Source: Altericroceibacterium indicum
Lineage (GTDB): Bacteria > Pseudomonadota > Alphaproteobacteria > Sphingomonadales > Sphingomonadaceae
Direction of reading: 5' to 3'
Assembly: GCF_009828105.1 (NCBI RefSeq)
Contig: NZ_WTYQ01000001.1
Span: 434,001-498,000, forward strand
DNA: 64,000 bases
Both the position numbers and the translations under genes were made by a program. Below are positions 55,019-64,000 of this stretch, in pieces. Under the pieces are notes generated by a model. It saw only the letters and a list, made by a program, of their open reading frames with translations, was not told the origin of the DNA and did not search any database. The first letter of the stretch is position 1, and the number at the start of each line of letters is the position of its first letter.

Positions 55019-56458
55019 TCACCGGAATGGTGGTTCGTTAAAGGCGCGCAGCTTGCGGCTGTGGAGGCCGGGGCCTTCCGCGCGGAGCCGTTCACAGGCG
55101 CGAATGCCGATCTGTAAATGGCCGCTAATGGCCTCTTCGTAGAATTTGTTGGCCTGGCCCGGCAGCTTGATTTCACCGTGGAGCGGCTTGTCTGACACGC
55201 ATAGCAGTGTCCCGTAAGGCACGCGGAAGCGATAGCCCTGCGCTGCGATGGTGGCGCTTTCCATCTCAATCCCAACGGCGCGGCTTTGAGAAAGGCGCTG
55301 GCCCATCTGGCTATAACGCAATTCCCAATTGCGATCGTCAGTGGTGACGATAGTGCCGGTCCGCATCCGTTGCTTGAGATCAGACCCGCGGGTGCCGCTG
55401 ACTTCTTCTGCTGCACCAGCCAGAGCCTGCTGCACTTCTGCAATAGCGGGCAGGGGGATTTCTGGCGGGAGCACGGCGTCGAGCACATGATCGTCACGCA
55501 GATAAGCATGGGCTAGAACGAAGTCGCCAATCTTCTGGCTGGGGCGCAGGCCCCCACAATGACCAATCATCAGCCATGCTTCGGGCCGCATCACAGCGAG
55601 GTGATCGGTAATCGTCTTGGCATTGGAAGGGCCGACGCCGATATTGACCAGTGTGATACCCATGCCATCTTCTGCAATGAGGTGGTAGGCAGGCATTTGG
55701 TGGCGGCGCCATGCGGTATCCGAAAGCTGCATTCGCGCATTCTCAGTCCGCTCTTCGATGAACAGGCCACCAGCACCAGCAAGCGCGGTATAGCGGCCCT
55801 GCCCGACCTGTTCAGCACCCCAGTCGACGAATTCATCGACATAGCGATGATAGTTAGTGAACAGGATAAAGCGTTGGAAATGTTCCGGCCGTGTGCCTGT
55901 GTAATGCGCAAGACGCGCAAGCGAAAAATCCGTCCGCAAACCGTCAAACAGCGAAAGAGGGAAGGGATCGCCGGGCTCCCCCAGCTCCATCCCGTCAGCC
56001 AGTTCGTCTCCAATCAGAGCAAGGTCGGTGGATGGGAAGAATTTGGCCAGTTCCGGTGGGCTGATATGCGCCATCGCCGCACCTTCCGCGCCATCGAGCA
56101 CGTAAGGGAAGGGGATTTCCTGCCGCGAAGGACGTACTTCTACTTCGATGGCATAATCATTCAGCAGCAGGTCGAGCTGTTCGGTCAGATAGTCCGAAAA
56201 GAGCGCTGGCCGGGTGATGGTGGTGGCATAGGTGCCGGCTTCAGTCAGCCGCCCAAAGGCGCGCGAGCGCATGCTTTTGGGTTCTTCCCCATTATAATGG
56301 ATCAGCAATTCAGGATAGCAATAACTGCCGTCAGCGCGCCGTTCAGGCGGGGGCAGTGTGCCATGTTCACCAAATGCGAGAATGTCGCGCCGCAACGTGG
56401 CGACGGCTTGTGTGTGTAGGGCCGTTAATTCGGCGATTATCTTTTTGCTGTTGTTCAT
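55019..56458 (-). CDS. amn: AMP nucleosidase
   Basis: 479 residues. An N-terminal helical domain (about 1-170) precedes the phosphorylase-like catalytic domain (VNIGVGPSNAKTITDHLAV, MIGHCGGLRPSQKIGDFVLA, GIEMESATIAAQGYRF). It splits AMP to adenine and ribose 5-phosphate, linked to purine balance. The ATG at 56458 is chosen; an upstream TTG adds three residues. Confidence 0.92.
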   Translation of the reverse strand: MNNSKKIIAELTALHTQAVATLRRDILAFGEHGTLPPPERRADGSYCYPELLIHYNGEEPKSMRSRAFGRLTEAGTYATTITRPALFSDYLTEQLDLLLNDYAIEVEVRPSRQEIPFPYVLDGAEGAAMAHISPPELAKFFPSTDLALIGDELADGMELGEPGDPFPLSLFDGLRTDFSLARLAHYTGTRPEHFQRFILFTNYHRYVDEFVDWGAEQVGQGRYTALAGAGGLFIEERTENARMQLSDTAWRRHQMPAYHLIAEDGMGITLVNIGVGPSNAKTITDHLAVMRPEAWLMIGHCGGLRPSQKIGDFVLAHAYLRDDHVLDAVLPPEIPLPAIAEVQQALAGAAEEVSGTRGSDLKQRMRTGTIVTTDDRNWELRYSQMGQRLSQSRAVGIEMESATIAAQGYRFRVPYGTLLCVSDKPLHGEIKLPGQANKFYEEAISGHLQIGIRACERLRAEGPGLHSRKLRAFNEPPFR

Positions 56459-56522
56459 CGTAAACAATTAAGCGGTCTTTTCTGACATTTCAAAGGCAAA
56501 GCACCACTTATGCGTTTTTACA

Positions 56523-56562
56523 GCAAAAAGGGCGCAGGTTTCTGGTGAAACCCACGCCCTTA
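56523..56562 (-). terminator. Terminator after rpsF-rpsR-rplI
   Basis: On the minus strand AAGGGCG/CGCCCTT encloses GGTTTC/GAAACC with a 4-nt loop, followed by T5. Confidence 0.85.
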
Positions 56563-56597
56563 TCACTTTTGGCCGAATGGCGCGAAAGAGGCTGGCC

Positions 56598-57209
56598 TTA
56601 AGCCTGTTCTTCTTCCGTTGCGCCTTCTTCGAGCATGTCTTCGGGGATTTCACCCGGCTCTGCATTCGGATCCTTGGCTTCGGTGAAGCCATCGCTTTCA
56701 GCATGATCATCATCGAACATCTGTGCCATGACATCCACGCCCTGGCTCTGCAGTTCAGCTTCATCGTCCGAACGGGCGACGTTAGCTTTCACGAAAACGT
56801 GAACTTCAGGATGCAGCGCGATGCGAACCTGCGTCATGCCGATGCTCTTGATAGGATGCTCAAGAACGACCTGTGACTTACTGATGTCATGGCCCTTTTC
56901 GACCAGCTTCTCAGCAATGTCACGCACGCTTACGGAACCATAAAGCTGGCCGGAGTTGGAAGATGCACGGATCAGAACGATCTCAGTACCTTCAACAGCC
57001 TGACCCTGCGTTTCTGCAACAGCACGCTTTTCCGCATTTTCTTTTTCAAGACGTTCGCGGTTGGCTTCGAAGACCTTCTTGTTCGCTTCGTTAGCGCGAA
57101 GGGCTTTCTTGTTCGGAAGCAGGAAGTTACGAGCGTAACCGTCCTTCACGGTGACAACATCACCGATTGCGCCGAGCTTCTCGATACGTTCGAGGAGAAT
57201 GATATCCAT
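56598..57209 (-). CDS. rplI: 50S ribosomal protein L9 with extended acidic C-terminus
   Basis: 203 residues against about 150 usually. The core has [32 protein letters not shown] and the central helix [20 protein letters not shown]. The last ~45 residues are strongly acidic ([31 protein letters not shown]). The role of the tail is unknown. Confidence 0.94.
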   Translation of the reverse strand: MDIILLERIEKLGAIGDVVTVKDGYARNFLLPNKKALRANEANKKVFEANRERLEKENAEKRAVAETQGQAVEGTEIVLIRASSNSGQLYGSVSVRDIAEKLVEKGHDISKSQVVLEHPIKSIGMTQVRIALHPEVHVFVKANVARSDDEAELQSQGVDVMAQMFDDDHAESDGFTEAKDPNAEPGEIPEDMLEEGATEEEQA

Positions 57210-57221
57210 CAGTGCTTCTCC

Positions 57222-57446
57222 TTATTTCACGACGTAGGGCAGCAGGCCCAGATGACGAGCGCGTTTGATGGCGCGGGAAAGTTCACGCTGCTTCTTGCCG
57301 GAAACGGCAGTAATGCGGCTAGGTACGATCTTGCCACGCTCGGACATGAAGCCCTGGAGCAAGCGTACATCTTTATAATCGATCTTCGGCGCATTCTTGC
57401 CAGAGAAAGGGCAGGACTTGCGACGACGGAAAAAAGGACGTGCCAT
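57222..57446 (-). CDS. rpsR: 30S ribosomal protein S18
   Basis: 74 residues: [35 protein letters not shown] and [30 protein letters not shown], the full S18 pattern. I place the start at 57446 (MARPFF); one base separates it from the rpsF stop. S18 pairs with S6 in the platform. Confidence 0.95.
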   Translation of the reverse strand: MARPFFRRRKSCPFSGKNAPKIDYKDVRLLQGFMSERGKIVPSRITAVSGKKQRELSRAIKRARHLGLLPYVVK

Positions 57447-57447
57447 C

Positions 57448-57804
57448 TTAGCTTTCTCCTCCACGGCGCTTACGTTCACGGTCGTTCTTGCGCATCATGA
57501 CGGATGGAACAGTTTCGTGTTCATCAACGGCAATGGTCAGCCAGCGAAGGACGTCTTCGTTGATGCGGTTCTGACGTTCGAGTTCCGCGACGATTGCGCC
57601 GGGGCCTTCGATGTTCAGCATCACGAAGTGTGCTTTGCGGTTGCGGTCAATCTTGTAGGCGAGGTTCTTGAGGCCCCAGGTTTCCGTCTTGGTCACCTTA
57701 CCGTCAAGCTTCTCGACGATTTCCGTGGCTGCTGCAGCAAGTGCATCGACCTGAGCCTGGCTCAGGTCCTGGCGCGCCAGGAAAACATGCTCGTAAAGAG
57801 CCAT
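57448..57804 (-). CDS. rpsF: 30S ribosomal protein S6
   Basis: 118 residues: [43 protein letters not shown], and a basic tail ([12 protein letters not shown]). First of rpsF-rpsR-rplI. AAAGGACA precedes the ATG. The 264 bases upstream (57805-58068) hold a likely leader and the hairpin at 58022-58054; I could not identify a known S6:S18 autoregulatory motif in them. Confidence 0.95.
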   Translation of the reverse strand: MALYEHVFLARQDLSQAQVDALAAAATEIVEKLDGKVTKTETWGLKNLAYKIDRNRKAHFVMLNIEGPGAIVAELERQNRINEDVLRWLTIAVDEHETVPSVMMRKNDRERKRRGGES

Positions 57805-58021
57805 GCTTTATGTCCTTTTCTGTTCCACCGATCGCTGACCTTTGCGCGGATCGCAAGAGGCCCCTCCGGCTTTCTTCAATAACCCACCGCAGCAAACCCA
57901 TTCGAGTCCATAGCTGCGGGGAAGGGGCGCTCATACGCGTTCCGCTGGTAAAAGCAAGCAATGAGGTTTGCCTGAGTATGAAAAGCGGGTTTTTCCACTG
58001 CGTTCGATGGGAATGTGTGGT

Positions 58022-58054
58022 CCCGCCATTTGCGCTCAAAAGCGAAATGGCGGG
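58022..58054. other. Perfect hairpin downstream of the outer-membrane protein gene
   Basis: A 10-bp stem CCCGCCATTT/AAATGGCGGG with an inner CGC/GCG. It lies 15 bases past the stop of the outer-membrane protein gene on the minus strand. No T-run on either side; it may stop or protect that mRNA. Confidence 0.5.
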
Positions 58055-58068
58055 GTGGCACAGGGCAA

Positions 58069-58491
58069 TCAGAACTTCGCTTGCAGGCCTGCGGAATAAT
58101 AATCGTCACCAATATTCCCCTTGACGCTCAGCATTGGGAGCAGGGGATAGGAGATTGTGCCATACGGGCGAACTTCATGCGCAAAACGCGCGCCAATGCC
58201 CAATGTGACAGAGGCCGGGATAGAGTAGCTGGCCTCAACGCGGCCATAAAGCTGGGTTGAGGTATCGCCAGAGCCATCATTGTCATGAATATATACGCCG
58301 GCTCCAGGAGTGAGGCTGAAGCCACCTGCATTCAGCAGGCTGTACCCGGCGCCCAGTTCGGCGCCCCAGTCTCCATCCTCACTGGCAAGATTTGCTTCAG
58401 CCGAAATCTGCTGCGCTGCAGCCGGGTTGGCTGCAAACCCTGCACCAGCGGCGAGGGCAAGGGCTAAAAGGCGAGCGGATAGGCGGTTCAT
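58069..58491 (-). CDS. Small outer-membrane beta-barrel protein
   Basis: 140 residues. The signal peptide ends NPAAAQQ (cleavage at about 26). The mature part shows alternating hydrophobic strands (WGAELGAGYSLL, FSLTPGAGVYI, TQLYGRVEASYSI, VTLGIGARFAHEV) and ends in Phe, the usual signal for BAM insertion. About eight strands are predicted. I do not recognise a specific family. Confidence 0.7.
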   Translation of the reverse strand: MNRLSARLLALALAAGAGFAANPAAAQQISAEANLASEDGDWGAELGAGYSLLNAGGFSLTPGAGVYIHDNDGSGDTSTQLYGRVEASYSIPASVTLGIGARFAHEVRPYGTISYPLLPMLSVKGNIGDDYYSAGLQAKF

Positions 58492-58676
58492 GGGTAAAAA
58501 ACTCCTTATTCAATACTTACTCGTGCGTGTCTTTAGGTGGGCGTTCCCTTGGGGAATAGTCTTACCGGCTCCTCATATCGCATTTCACGCTCCACCTGCC
58601 TTTTCCTGACGGCTGTTGGGGCGGGCGGGGATGCGTTTTGTGGATAGATCAAGACCGTTTGTGTATTGGACTTCAT

Positions 58677-58689
58677 TCACATCATGTGA
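58677..58689. promoter_or_regulatory. Palindrome TCACAT-C-ATGTGA upstream of the amidohydrolase
   Basis: A perfect 6-bp inverted repeat around one base, 67 bases before the amidohydrolase start and 186 bases from the divergent outer-membrane gene. A possible operator; no regulator is linked. The rest of the 264-base gap shows nothing definite. Confidence 0.3.
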
Positions 58690-58755
58690 TTTCTGCTGCC
58701 CTTCTTGCTGACCAATCGAAATGGTCTGCGGAGAGATATAACAGGAGGGGAGTTG

Positions 58756-59784
58756 ATGAATATTCGGTGCTTTACGGGGCTTGCTGCCCTATGTCTGACG
58801 GCAGGTCTGTATGCGCCGGCGATGGCACAAGGCGCGCCAGCCTTCACGCCTAAAAGTGATGAATTGCCGCCCATTATCGATGTACATTTTCATGCCGGGA
58901 TCGAGAGCTTTCCAGGCTTGCCGCCCATGTGTCCGAATGCTTCGCAATTCCTCGCTTCCGATCCTGATGATGGGCCGGAAGCGCCGATTGGCTGGTCGGA
59001 CGAAGATTGTTCTCCGCGACTTTATCCATCCAAACCGGGTGAATATCTCAGCGATATGATTGCGGAGATGGAGCGGCTGAATGTTAAAGCGGTCGTGTTT
59101 GGCAAGCCGGATGATGTAAAGAAATGGGTTGAAGCGGCGCCTAACAGAGTTATTCCGGGGACGAGTTTCGATATCGGTCCGAATGTCGATAAAGCGCAGC
59201 AATTGAAAATGCTGGAAATGGCCTTCACCCAAGATGGCTTCAAAGTCATGGGGGAAATCGGCCTGCAATATGCGGGTATGTCACCCAGTGATATGAGCGT
59301 GGACGACTATTTTGCGCTCGCTGAAAAGCTCGATATTCCTGTAGCGATCCATATGGGGACTGGCGGATCGGGCCGGGCCAATATCGGTACGCCGACCTAT
59401 CGCGCATCGATGGGCGACCCGCTCAAGCTGGAAGATTTGCTGGCACGCCATCCAAAGCTGCGGGTGCAGGTCATGCATGCAGGATATCCGATGATCGACA
59501 ATATGCTCGCCATGCTGGGTGCGAACAGCCATGTCTATGTCGATATTGCAGGTTTGATCTGGAGCTACCCGCTCGAAGAAGTGAACCGCTATATTGAGCG
59601 TCTCGTAGATGCTGGTTTTGAAGACCGTGTGATGTTTGGCACCGATCAGATGATGTGGCCTAAACTCATGTCCTATTCGATCAGCATTATTCAGAACGCT
59701 GACTATCTCACCCCGCAGCAAAAGCGAGATATTCTCTACAATAATGCCGCGCGCTTTCTGCGGATCGACAAAGAGAAGAAGTAA
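58756..59784 (+). CDS. Secreted amidohydrolase-2 family protein
   Basis: 342 residues with a Sec signal peptide (MNIRCFTGLAALCLTAGLYAPAMA). The metal-binding motifs are VHFHAG (43-48), HMGTGG, MHAGYP and FGTDQM, matching PF04909 amidohydrolases. They act as hydrolases or decarboxylases; a periplasmic location is unusual for most. AGGAGGGGAG precedes the ATG. Substrate unknown. Confidence 0.82.
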   Translation: MNIRCFTGLAALCLTAGLYAPAMAQGAPAFTPKSDELPPIIDVHFHAGIESFPGLPPMCPNASQFLASDPDDGPEAPIGWSDEDCSPRLYPSKPGEYLSDMIAEMERLNVKAVVFGKPDDVKKWVEAAPNRVIPGTSFDIGPNVDKAQQLKMLEMAFTQDGFKVMGEIGLQYAGMSPSDMSVDDYFALAEKLDIPVAIHMGTGGSGRANIGTPTYRASMGDPLKLEDLLARHPKLRVQVMHAGYPMIDNMLAMLGANSHVYVDIAGLIWSYPLEEVNRYIERLVDAGFEDRVMFGTDQMMWPKLMSYSISIIQNADYLTPQQKRDILYNNAARFLRIDKEKK

Positions 59785-59788
59785 GAGA

Positions 59789-61213
59789 TCAGGCCAACCG
59801 GTCGAGGATATCGCGGGCGAATTGGCTGAGCGTGTCATCGCGCGCGCCCATCACCACGATGCGATCGCCCGGTTTAGCTATGGCTGCAATATGCTGACCG
59901 CATTCCTCGCGCGAAGGAATGTACGCAGCATCGCCGCCAGCGCTCTTAATAAGCTGGACGATTCTTTCACTTCCTTCGGAACGGTCCACCGTACCGCCGA
60001 AGTAAACCGGGTCGCACAGAATTGTTCTGTCTTCACTCCCGAGTAGATGGGCGAAAACCTGAGCCAATTCGTGTCCCATTTGCTTGAGTGGGCCATAGCC
60101 GTGGGGCTGAAAAAAGGCGATCACGCGCCCTTCCTGCTGTTTCAAAGTGCGCAAGGTGGCCGCGCATTTTTCAGGATTATGGCCGAAATCATCAATCACC
60201 GTAATGTTCGACGCGCTGGTTCCGATGATATCGAAACGACGGGCGAGGCCCGTAAAGCTCGCCAGAGCACTGGTCGCTTCGCCGGGGTCGATGCCCGCCT
60301 GAACCGCTGCGGCCACCGCCGCCAAGGCATTGGAGAGATTGTGCTGCCCCGGCATTTTAACATGTAGCGGATAACCCGTGTCACTGCGCCGATCGACCAT
60401 CAGTGCAGAAATGCCAGTGGCGCTCTGTTCGATTGTGCCCGGTTCAATACCAATATCAGCTTCGGGGTTGGTGATGCCGAAAGATAGAACAGCCGGCAAT
60501 TTTTCGCCCAGATAGCGGGCCTCGTCATTGTCCCAATTGACCGCAGCTTTTTCACCCGCCTTGATGAAATTACCAAACAAAACACGTAATTGTTCGATAC
60601 TCTTGTGATCGAGACTGACGTTCAGCAGCAGCGAAACGGCTGGCTTGTAAAGTGCAATCGAGCCATCACTTTCATCCACTTCGCTGACAAATACGCCGCT
60701 CTGGCCGACACGGGCACTAGCAAAGGGGACGTCGGGCGAAGTGAAGTTCTTCATCACCGCACCGTTCATGATCGTCGGGTCCTGTTCGCAGGAATAGAGG
60801 ATCCATCCCAGCATTCCGGTGACGGTCGATTTGCCGGAAGTGCCGCCCACAGCAATGTTGCAAGGCGCTGCATTGAAGAGTGTGGAGAGCAATTCGGCGC
60901 GGCTCATCCGTTGGCAGCCAAGCTCTGTCGCGCGAATGACTTCCGGCACAGTGTCTTCCACCGCAGCGGAGGCAACCAGCACCTGATCGGCTGAGTGGAT
61001 ACCGCTGCCATCTTGTGGAAAGAGCGAAAAACCTTGTTCTTTCAGCCAGTTGAACTTGGCAGGTGTGCGGCCTTGATCGTAACTGCGATCAGACCCGGCC
61101 ACTTGCGCACCCTGTCCTTTGAGGATCATGGCCAGCGGCAGCATTCCCGAACCGCCAATGCCACAAAAGAACCAGGGGTGAGATGCGAGCGCGGCGCCGG
61201 TTTTAGTCGTCAT
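59789..61213 (-). CDS. Mur ligase family protein (Mpl/MurC-like)
   Basis: 474 residues. The N-terminal CGIGGSGMLPLA dinucleotide-like loop, ATP P-loop GGTSGKST (123-130), EVDESDGSIALYKP, and VIDDFGHNPEKC. The P-loop differs from the GTHGKTT of MurC and Mpl. The gene is divergent from an LD-carboxypeptidase, so I favour a recycling ligase that joins free murein tripeptide to UDP-MurNAc (Mpl type), rather than the essential MurC, which normally lies in the division cluster. An ATG at 61213 after TTGGAA. Confidence 0.72.
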   Translation of the reverse strand: MTTKTGAALASHPWFFCGIGGSGMLPLAMILKGQGAQVAGSDRSYDQGRTPAKFNWLKEQGFSLFPQDGSGIHSADQVLVASAAVEDTVPEVIRATELGCQRMSRAELLSTLFNAAPCNIAVGGTSGKSTVTGMLGWILYSCEQDPTIMNGAVMKNFTSPDVPFASARVGQSGVFVSEVDESDGSIALYKPAVSLLLNVSLDHKSIEQLRVLFGNFIKAGEKAAVNWDNDEARYLGEKLPAVLSFGITNPEADIGIEPGTIEQSATGISALMVDRRSDTGYPLHVKMPGQHNLSNALAAVAAAVQAGIDPGEATSALASFTGLARRFDIIGTSASNITVIDDFGHNPEKCAATLRTLKQQEGRVIAFFQPHGYGPLKQMGHELAQVFAHLLGSEDRTILCDPVYFGGTVDRSEGSERIVQLIKSAGGDAAYIPSREECGQHIAAIAKPGDRIVVMGARDDTLSQFARDILDRLA

Positions 61214-61298
61214 ATTCCAAGGCCTAGGGGCTTTGAGGTAAGCGATCAATACACACTTCATGGGTGACGAGAGCAATTTGCCGGATTAGGCAGTATGT

Positions 61299-62126
61299 AT
61301 GAAGCGAATTGCTATTTGTGCGCCTGCAACGCCTATAACCCGCGATGAGGCGGGCTGGGCCTATGCCTTTGCGAAAGCTGCATTTCCTGACGTGGAGCTG
61401 CTGTTTCACGAGCAATGCTATGCCGAGGAAGGCCATTTTGCTGGCTCGGATGCGGTGCGGCTGGCGGCTTTGCTGGAATGTGCCAATGATCCTTCCAGCG
61501 ATGCTGTTTGGTTTGCTCGCGGCGGCTATGGCGGTAATCGGATTGCGGCGTTGGCGGTGGATCAGCTCCACGGTTCGGCTAAGTCCAAGACTTATTTGGG
61601 GTATTCTGACAGCGGCTACCTTCTGGCCGCGCTTTATCGGGCGGGGATAGGCACGCCTGTGCATGGTCCCATGGTCATTGATGGCAGCAGTAGCGGGAAC
61701 ACAGAAGCACTCAGCAGGTCCTTAAGCTATCTTATAGGGGACAGAAGCGGGCTTGAGTCGAGCCTGGATGATCGGCCAACGGTTGCCTTTAATCTGATGA
61801 CGCTGGCGATGATTTGCGGCACTGAATTGATGCCTGATCTTTCCGGCCATGTGGTCATGGTGGAGGAAGTTTCGGAATATCTTTATGCGGTGGACCGGTT
61901 GCTGTTCCATGTGACGCAGCACCTCCATGGCATCGCCGGATTGCGCCTTGGGCGAGTGTCGGGTGTACCTGAAAATGTCCGTCCCTTTGGCGCTACACCT
62001 GAGCAGATGGCGCGTTATTGGTGCGGGCGCGAAGGCATTCCTTTTCTGGGAATGGCTGACATCGGGCATGACCAAGCCAACAAAATCGTGCCATTCGGCC
62101 TTGCAGGACGGGCGTCGTGCTCATAA
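61299..62126 (+). CDS. ldcA: LD-carboxypeptidase (S66, LdcA-like)
   Basis: 275 residues. The nucleophile is Ser103 in LGYSDSGYLL, preceded by WFARGGYGGNRIA. The Glu lies in VVMVEEVSEYLYAVDR and the His in ADIGHDQANKIVPFG. It trims the D-Ala from murein tetrapeptides in the cytoplasm. Divergent from the Mpl-like ligase, 85 bases apart, the two suggest a recycling module. Confidence 0.88.
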   Translation: MKRIAICAPATPITRDEAGWAYAFAKAAFPDVELLFHEQCYAEEGHFAGSDAVRLAALLECANDPSSDAVWFARGGYGGNRIAALAVDQLHGSAKSKTYLGYSDSGYLLAALYRAGIGTPVHGPMVIDGSSSGNTEALSRSLSYLIGDRSGLESSLDDRPTVAFNLMTLAMICGTELMPDLSGHVVMVEEVSEYLYAVDRLLFHVTQHLHGIAGLRLGRVSGVPENVRPFGATPEQMARYWCGREGIPFLGMADIGHDQANKIVPFGLAGRASCS

Positions 62127-62152
62127 TCCGCCCCCAATATTAGGAGATTATC

Positions 62153-63091
62153 ATGCGGGCATTCGTATTTCCGGGGCAAGGAAGCCAGAAAGTCGGCATG
62201 GGCGCCGATCTTGCCCAAGCCAGCGCCTTTGCGCGCGAAGTGTTCGAAGAAGTGGATGAGGCTCTTTCGCAGAACCTCTCTAAAATCATGCGCGAAGGTT
62301 CGGAAGAGGAACTGACCCTTACCGAAAATGCGCAGCCTGCGATTATGGCCAATGCCATTGCCACTTTGCGCGTTCTGGAAAAAGAATGCGGTGTGTTGCT
62401 GGCCGATAAGGGCGATTGCGTCGCCGGGCATTCTCTCGGTGAATATACGGCGCTGTGTGCTGTGGGTGCGTTCTCTTTGAGCGATACGGCCAGGCTGCTT
62501 AAGCTGCGTGGTCAGGCGATGCAGGCCGCTGTGCCGGTGGGTGAAGGTGCCATGGCGGCGCTTCTGGGGGCTGACATCGAAAAGGCGACTGCATTGGCCG
62601 AAGCTGCGGCTGAAGGCCAGCTCTGTCAGATCGCCAATGACAATGATCCGGGGCAGGTGGTTCTGTCCGGCCACCGCGAAGCGATTGAGCGCGCCGTTGC
62701 CATGGTGAAGGATCACGGGATCAAGCGCGGCGTGCTGCTGCCGGTTTCCGCACCTTTCCATTGCGAATTGATGAAGCCTGCTGCCGATGCGATGGCTGAG
62801 GCGCTGGAAAAGACCCCGCCGCAACCTCTGCGCCTGCCGGTCTATTCCAATGTCACCGCTACGCTCACCAGCGACCCTGCGATTGAGCGTGATTTGCTGG
62901 TTGAGCAGGTTTGCGGACGGGTGCGCTGGCGCGAAAGTGTGATCGCCATGCAGGCAGCGGATGTGAATGAGTTTATTGAACTTGGCGGCAAGGTGCTTGG
63001 GCCGATGATTGGTCGCACCGCGAAAGATGTAACAATTACCAGCGTCGTAACGATGGAACAGATCGAAGCGCTGGCAAAGGAGATTGGTTGA
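62153..63091 (+). CDS. fabD: Malonyl-CoA:ACP transacylase
   Basis: 312 residues. FVFPGQGSQKVGMG at the start, active Ser94 in GHSLGEYTAL, and the His in SAPFHCELM. It loads malonyl onto ACP for fatty-acid synthesis. Its last base is the first base of the fabG ATG. Confidence 0.95.
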   Translation: MRAFVFPGQGSQKVGMGADLAQASAFAREVFEEVDEALSQNLSKIMREGSEEELTLTENAQPAIMANAIATLRVLEKECGVLLADKGDCVAGHSLGEYTALCAVGAFSLSDTARLLKLRGQAMQAAVPVGEGAMAALLGADIEKATALAEAAAEGQLCQIANDNDPGQVVLSGHREAIERAVAMVKDHGIKRGVLLPVSAPFHCELMKPAADAMAEALEKTPPQPLRLPVYSNVTATLTSDPAIERDLLVEQVCGRVRWRESVIAMQAADVNEFIELGGKVLGPMIGRTAKDVTITSVVTMEQIEALAKEIG

Positions 63092-63843
63092 TGTTTGATC
63101 TTACTGGCATGACTGCCCTTGTAACCGGCGCCAGTGGCGGCATCGGTTCATCCATCGCTCGTAGCCTTGCAGCACAGGGTGCGCGGCTGGCGCTGTCTGG
63201 CTCCAATGCTGACAAATTGCGTGCCTTCCGTGAGGAGCTGAATGATGAATTTGGCCATGACCACGTCGAGATCACCTGCAACCTATCCGATTCAGAACAG
63301 GTTGATGGACTGGTTCCAGCGGCGGTCGATACGCTCGGCAAGCTCGATATTCTGGTGAACAATGCTGGCATCACGCGCGATAATCTGGCGATGCGGATGA
63401 AGGATGAAGAATTTGATGCTGTCATCAAGATTAACCTTGAAGCCGCTTTCCGCCTGATGCGCGCGGCGACCCGCCCGATGATGAAAGCGCGCTTTGGCCG
63501 CATGATCAACATCACCAGTGTGGTGGGGGCAACCGGCAATCCGGGTCAGGCCAATTACGCCGCGGCCAAGGCAGGGCTTGTGGGCATGTCCAAATCCTTG
63601 GCGCAGGAACTGGCTGCGCGTGGGATTACGGTGAACTGCGTGGCTCCGGGCTTTATCCGCACCGCGATGACTGATGTTCTGCCAGATGCACAGAAAGAAG
63701 CGCTGAACGCCCGCATTCCGATGGGGCGCATGGGCGAAGGCGATGATATTGGCGCCGCTGTTGCCTATCTCGCATCGAAAGAAGCGGGTTACATGACCGG
63801 CCAGACACTGCATGTGAACGGCGGCATGGCCATGTTTGCCTGA
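63091..63843 (+). CDS. fabG: 3-oxoacyl-ACP reductase FabG
   Basis: 250 residues, short-chain dehydrogenase. The NADPH-binding TGASGGIGSSIA (12-23), NNAGIT, and the triad Ser143, Tyr156 and Lys160 (NYAAAKAG). It reduces 3-oxoacyl-ACP. The ATG at 63091 follows AAGGAG and overlaps fabD by one base. Confidence 0.95.
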   Translation: MFDLTGMTALVTGASGGIGSSIARSLAAQGARLALSGSNADKLRAFREELNDEFGHDHVEITCNLSDSEQVDGLVPAAVDTLGKLDILVNNAGITRDNLAMRMKDEEFDAVIKINLEAAFRLMRAATRPMMKARFGRMINITSVVGATGNPGQANYAAAKAGLVGMSKSLAQELAARGITVNCVAPGFIRTAMTDVLPDAQKEALNARIPMGRMGEGDDIGAAVAYLASKEAGYMTGQTLHVNGGMAMFA

Positions 63844-63881
63844 GGCTTTGAGCCTTGGATTTGCTATTTGCTGACAAGGGG

Positions 63882-63914
63882 CCGGGCAGAAATAACGAGC
63901 TTTTGCCCGGTTTT
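63882..63914 (+). terminator. Terminator after fabG
   Basis: CCGGGCA/TGCCCGG with a 15-nt loop and TTTT. The remaining ~85 bases to the window edge show nothing that I can support. Confidence 0.75.
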
Positions 63915-64000
63915 ATCCCCAGTTTCGCGTCGCGCCTTACGGTTCACCCTTGCCGCGCGAAGCACTGGCGGTAAGAATTACAGGCGAACTATCCGGCGTT

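Noticed and set aside
57805-58021. S6:S18 autoregulatory leader motif upstream of rpsF
   Set aside because: I could not find the conserved paired element with certainty; only a normal ribosome-binding site is clear.
63937-64000. Possible C-terminal end of a minus-strand gene (about 20 codons, ending TAA at 63937)
   Set aside because: Too short to separate from chance; it would need sequence beyond the window.

Overview
This window is an ordinary chromosomal segment of an alphaproteobacterium, most likely Sphingomonadales (Erythrobacteraceae or Sphingomonadaceae). The basis is: an atpI-atpB-atpE-atpF'-atpF operon with both b' and b subunits and no F1 genes; the linked orders aroA-cmk-rpsA, trpF-trpB-trpA-accD-folC and ffh-rpsP-rimM-trmD-rplS; a SapC-family protein; a TIGR02300/FYDLN-type acidic zinc-ribbon protein; and a class II-like AroA. 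Gene density is about 90%. I see no prophage, insertion sequence, CRISPR array or conjugative element.

Layout. 1-14 kb: end of an N-formylglutamate amidohydrolase gene, a strong candidate small RNA with an anti-Shine-Dalgarno motif, sapC, an FAD-linked oxidase, a DEAD-box helicase, a PcrA/UvrD helicase, an MHS-type transporter, rsmD plus an RluB-type pseudouridine synthase, a MarR-GNAT fusion with a second GNAT gene, and an AmpG-like transporter. 14-22 kb (minus strand): lapA-pyrF, trpFBA, accD, folC, then purB and radC. 22-29 kb (plus strand): ydbH-ynbE-ydbL (cell-envelope bridge) and the F0 ATP synthase operon. 29-35 kb (minus strand): gloB with a GFA-family gene, rpsA, cmk, a small membrane protein and aroA. 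The cmk-rpsA gap holds a REPIN-like repeat pair and a gene broken by a perfect 26-bp tandem duplication. 35-41 kb: FYDLN protein, tRNA-Ala(GGC), ffh, rpsP, rimM, a small lipoprotein, trmD, rplS. 41-49 kb: S9B peptidase plus amino-acid permease, asd, an alpha/beta hydrolase and a copper-export pair (copA, cueR) behind a MerR-type promoter with a 19-bp spacer. 49-55 kb: a leucine/isovalerate operon (ivd, mccB, mccA) ending in a MaoC hydratase and a CitE-like lyase rather than the usual LiuC/LiuE. 55-64 kb: amn, rpsF-rpsR-rplI, an outer-membrane protein, a secreted amidohydrolase, a Mur ligase divergent from an LD-carboxypeptidase, and fabD-fabG.

How it works together. Most of the window is core metabolism and translation: tryptophan, pyrimidine, purine, aromatic and fatty-acid synthesis, ribosomal proteins and rRNA/tRNA modification. 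AmpG, the LD-carboxypeptidase and the Mpl/MurC-like ligase together suggest peptidoglycan recycling. The most interesting non-routine items are the small RNA at 475-574, the 26-bp duplication that breaks a gene at 32.7 kb, the terminator-like hairpin with a possible antiterminator in the ffh leader, the YdbH/YnbE/YdbL set, and the non-canonical end of the leucine operon. I found no clear undescribed multigene system.
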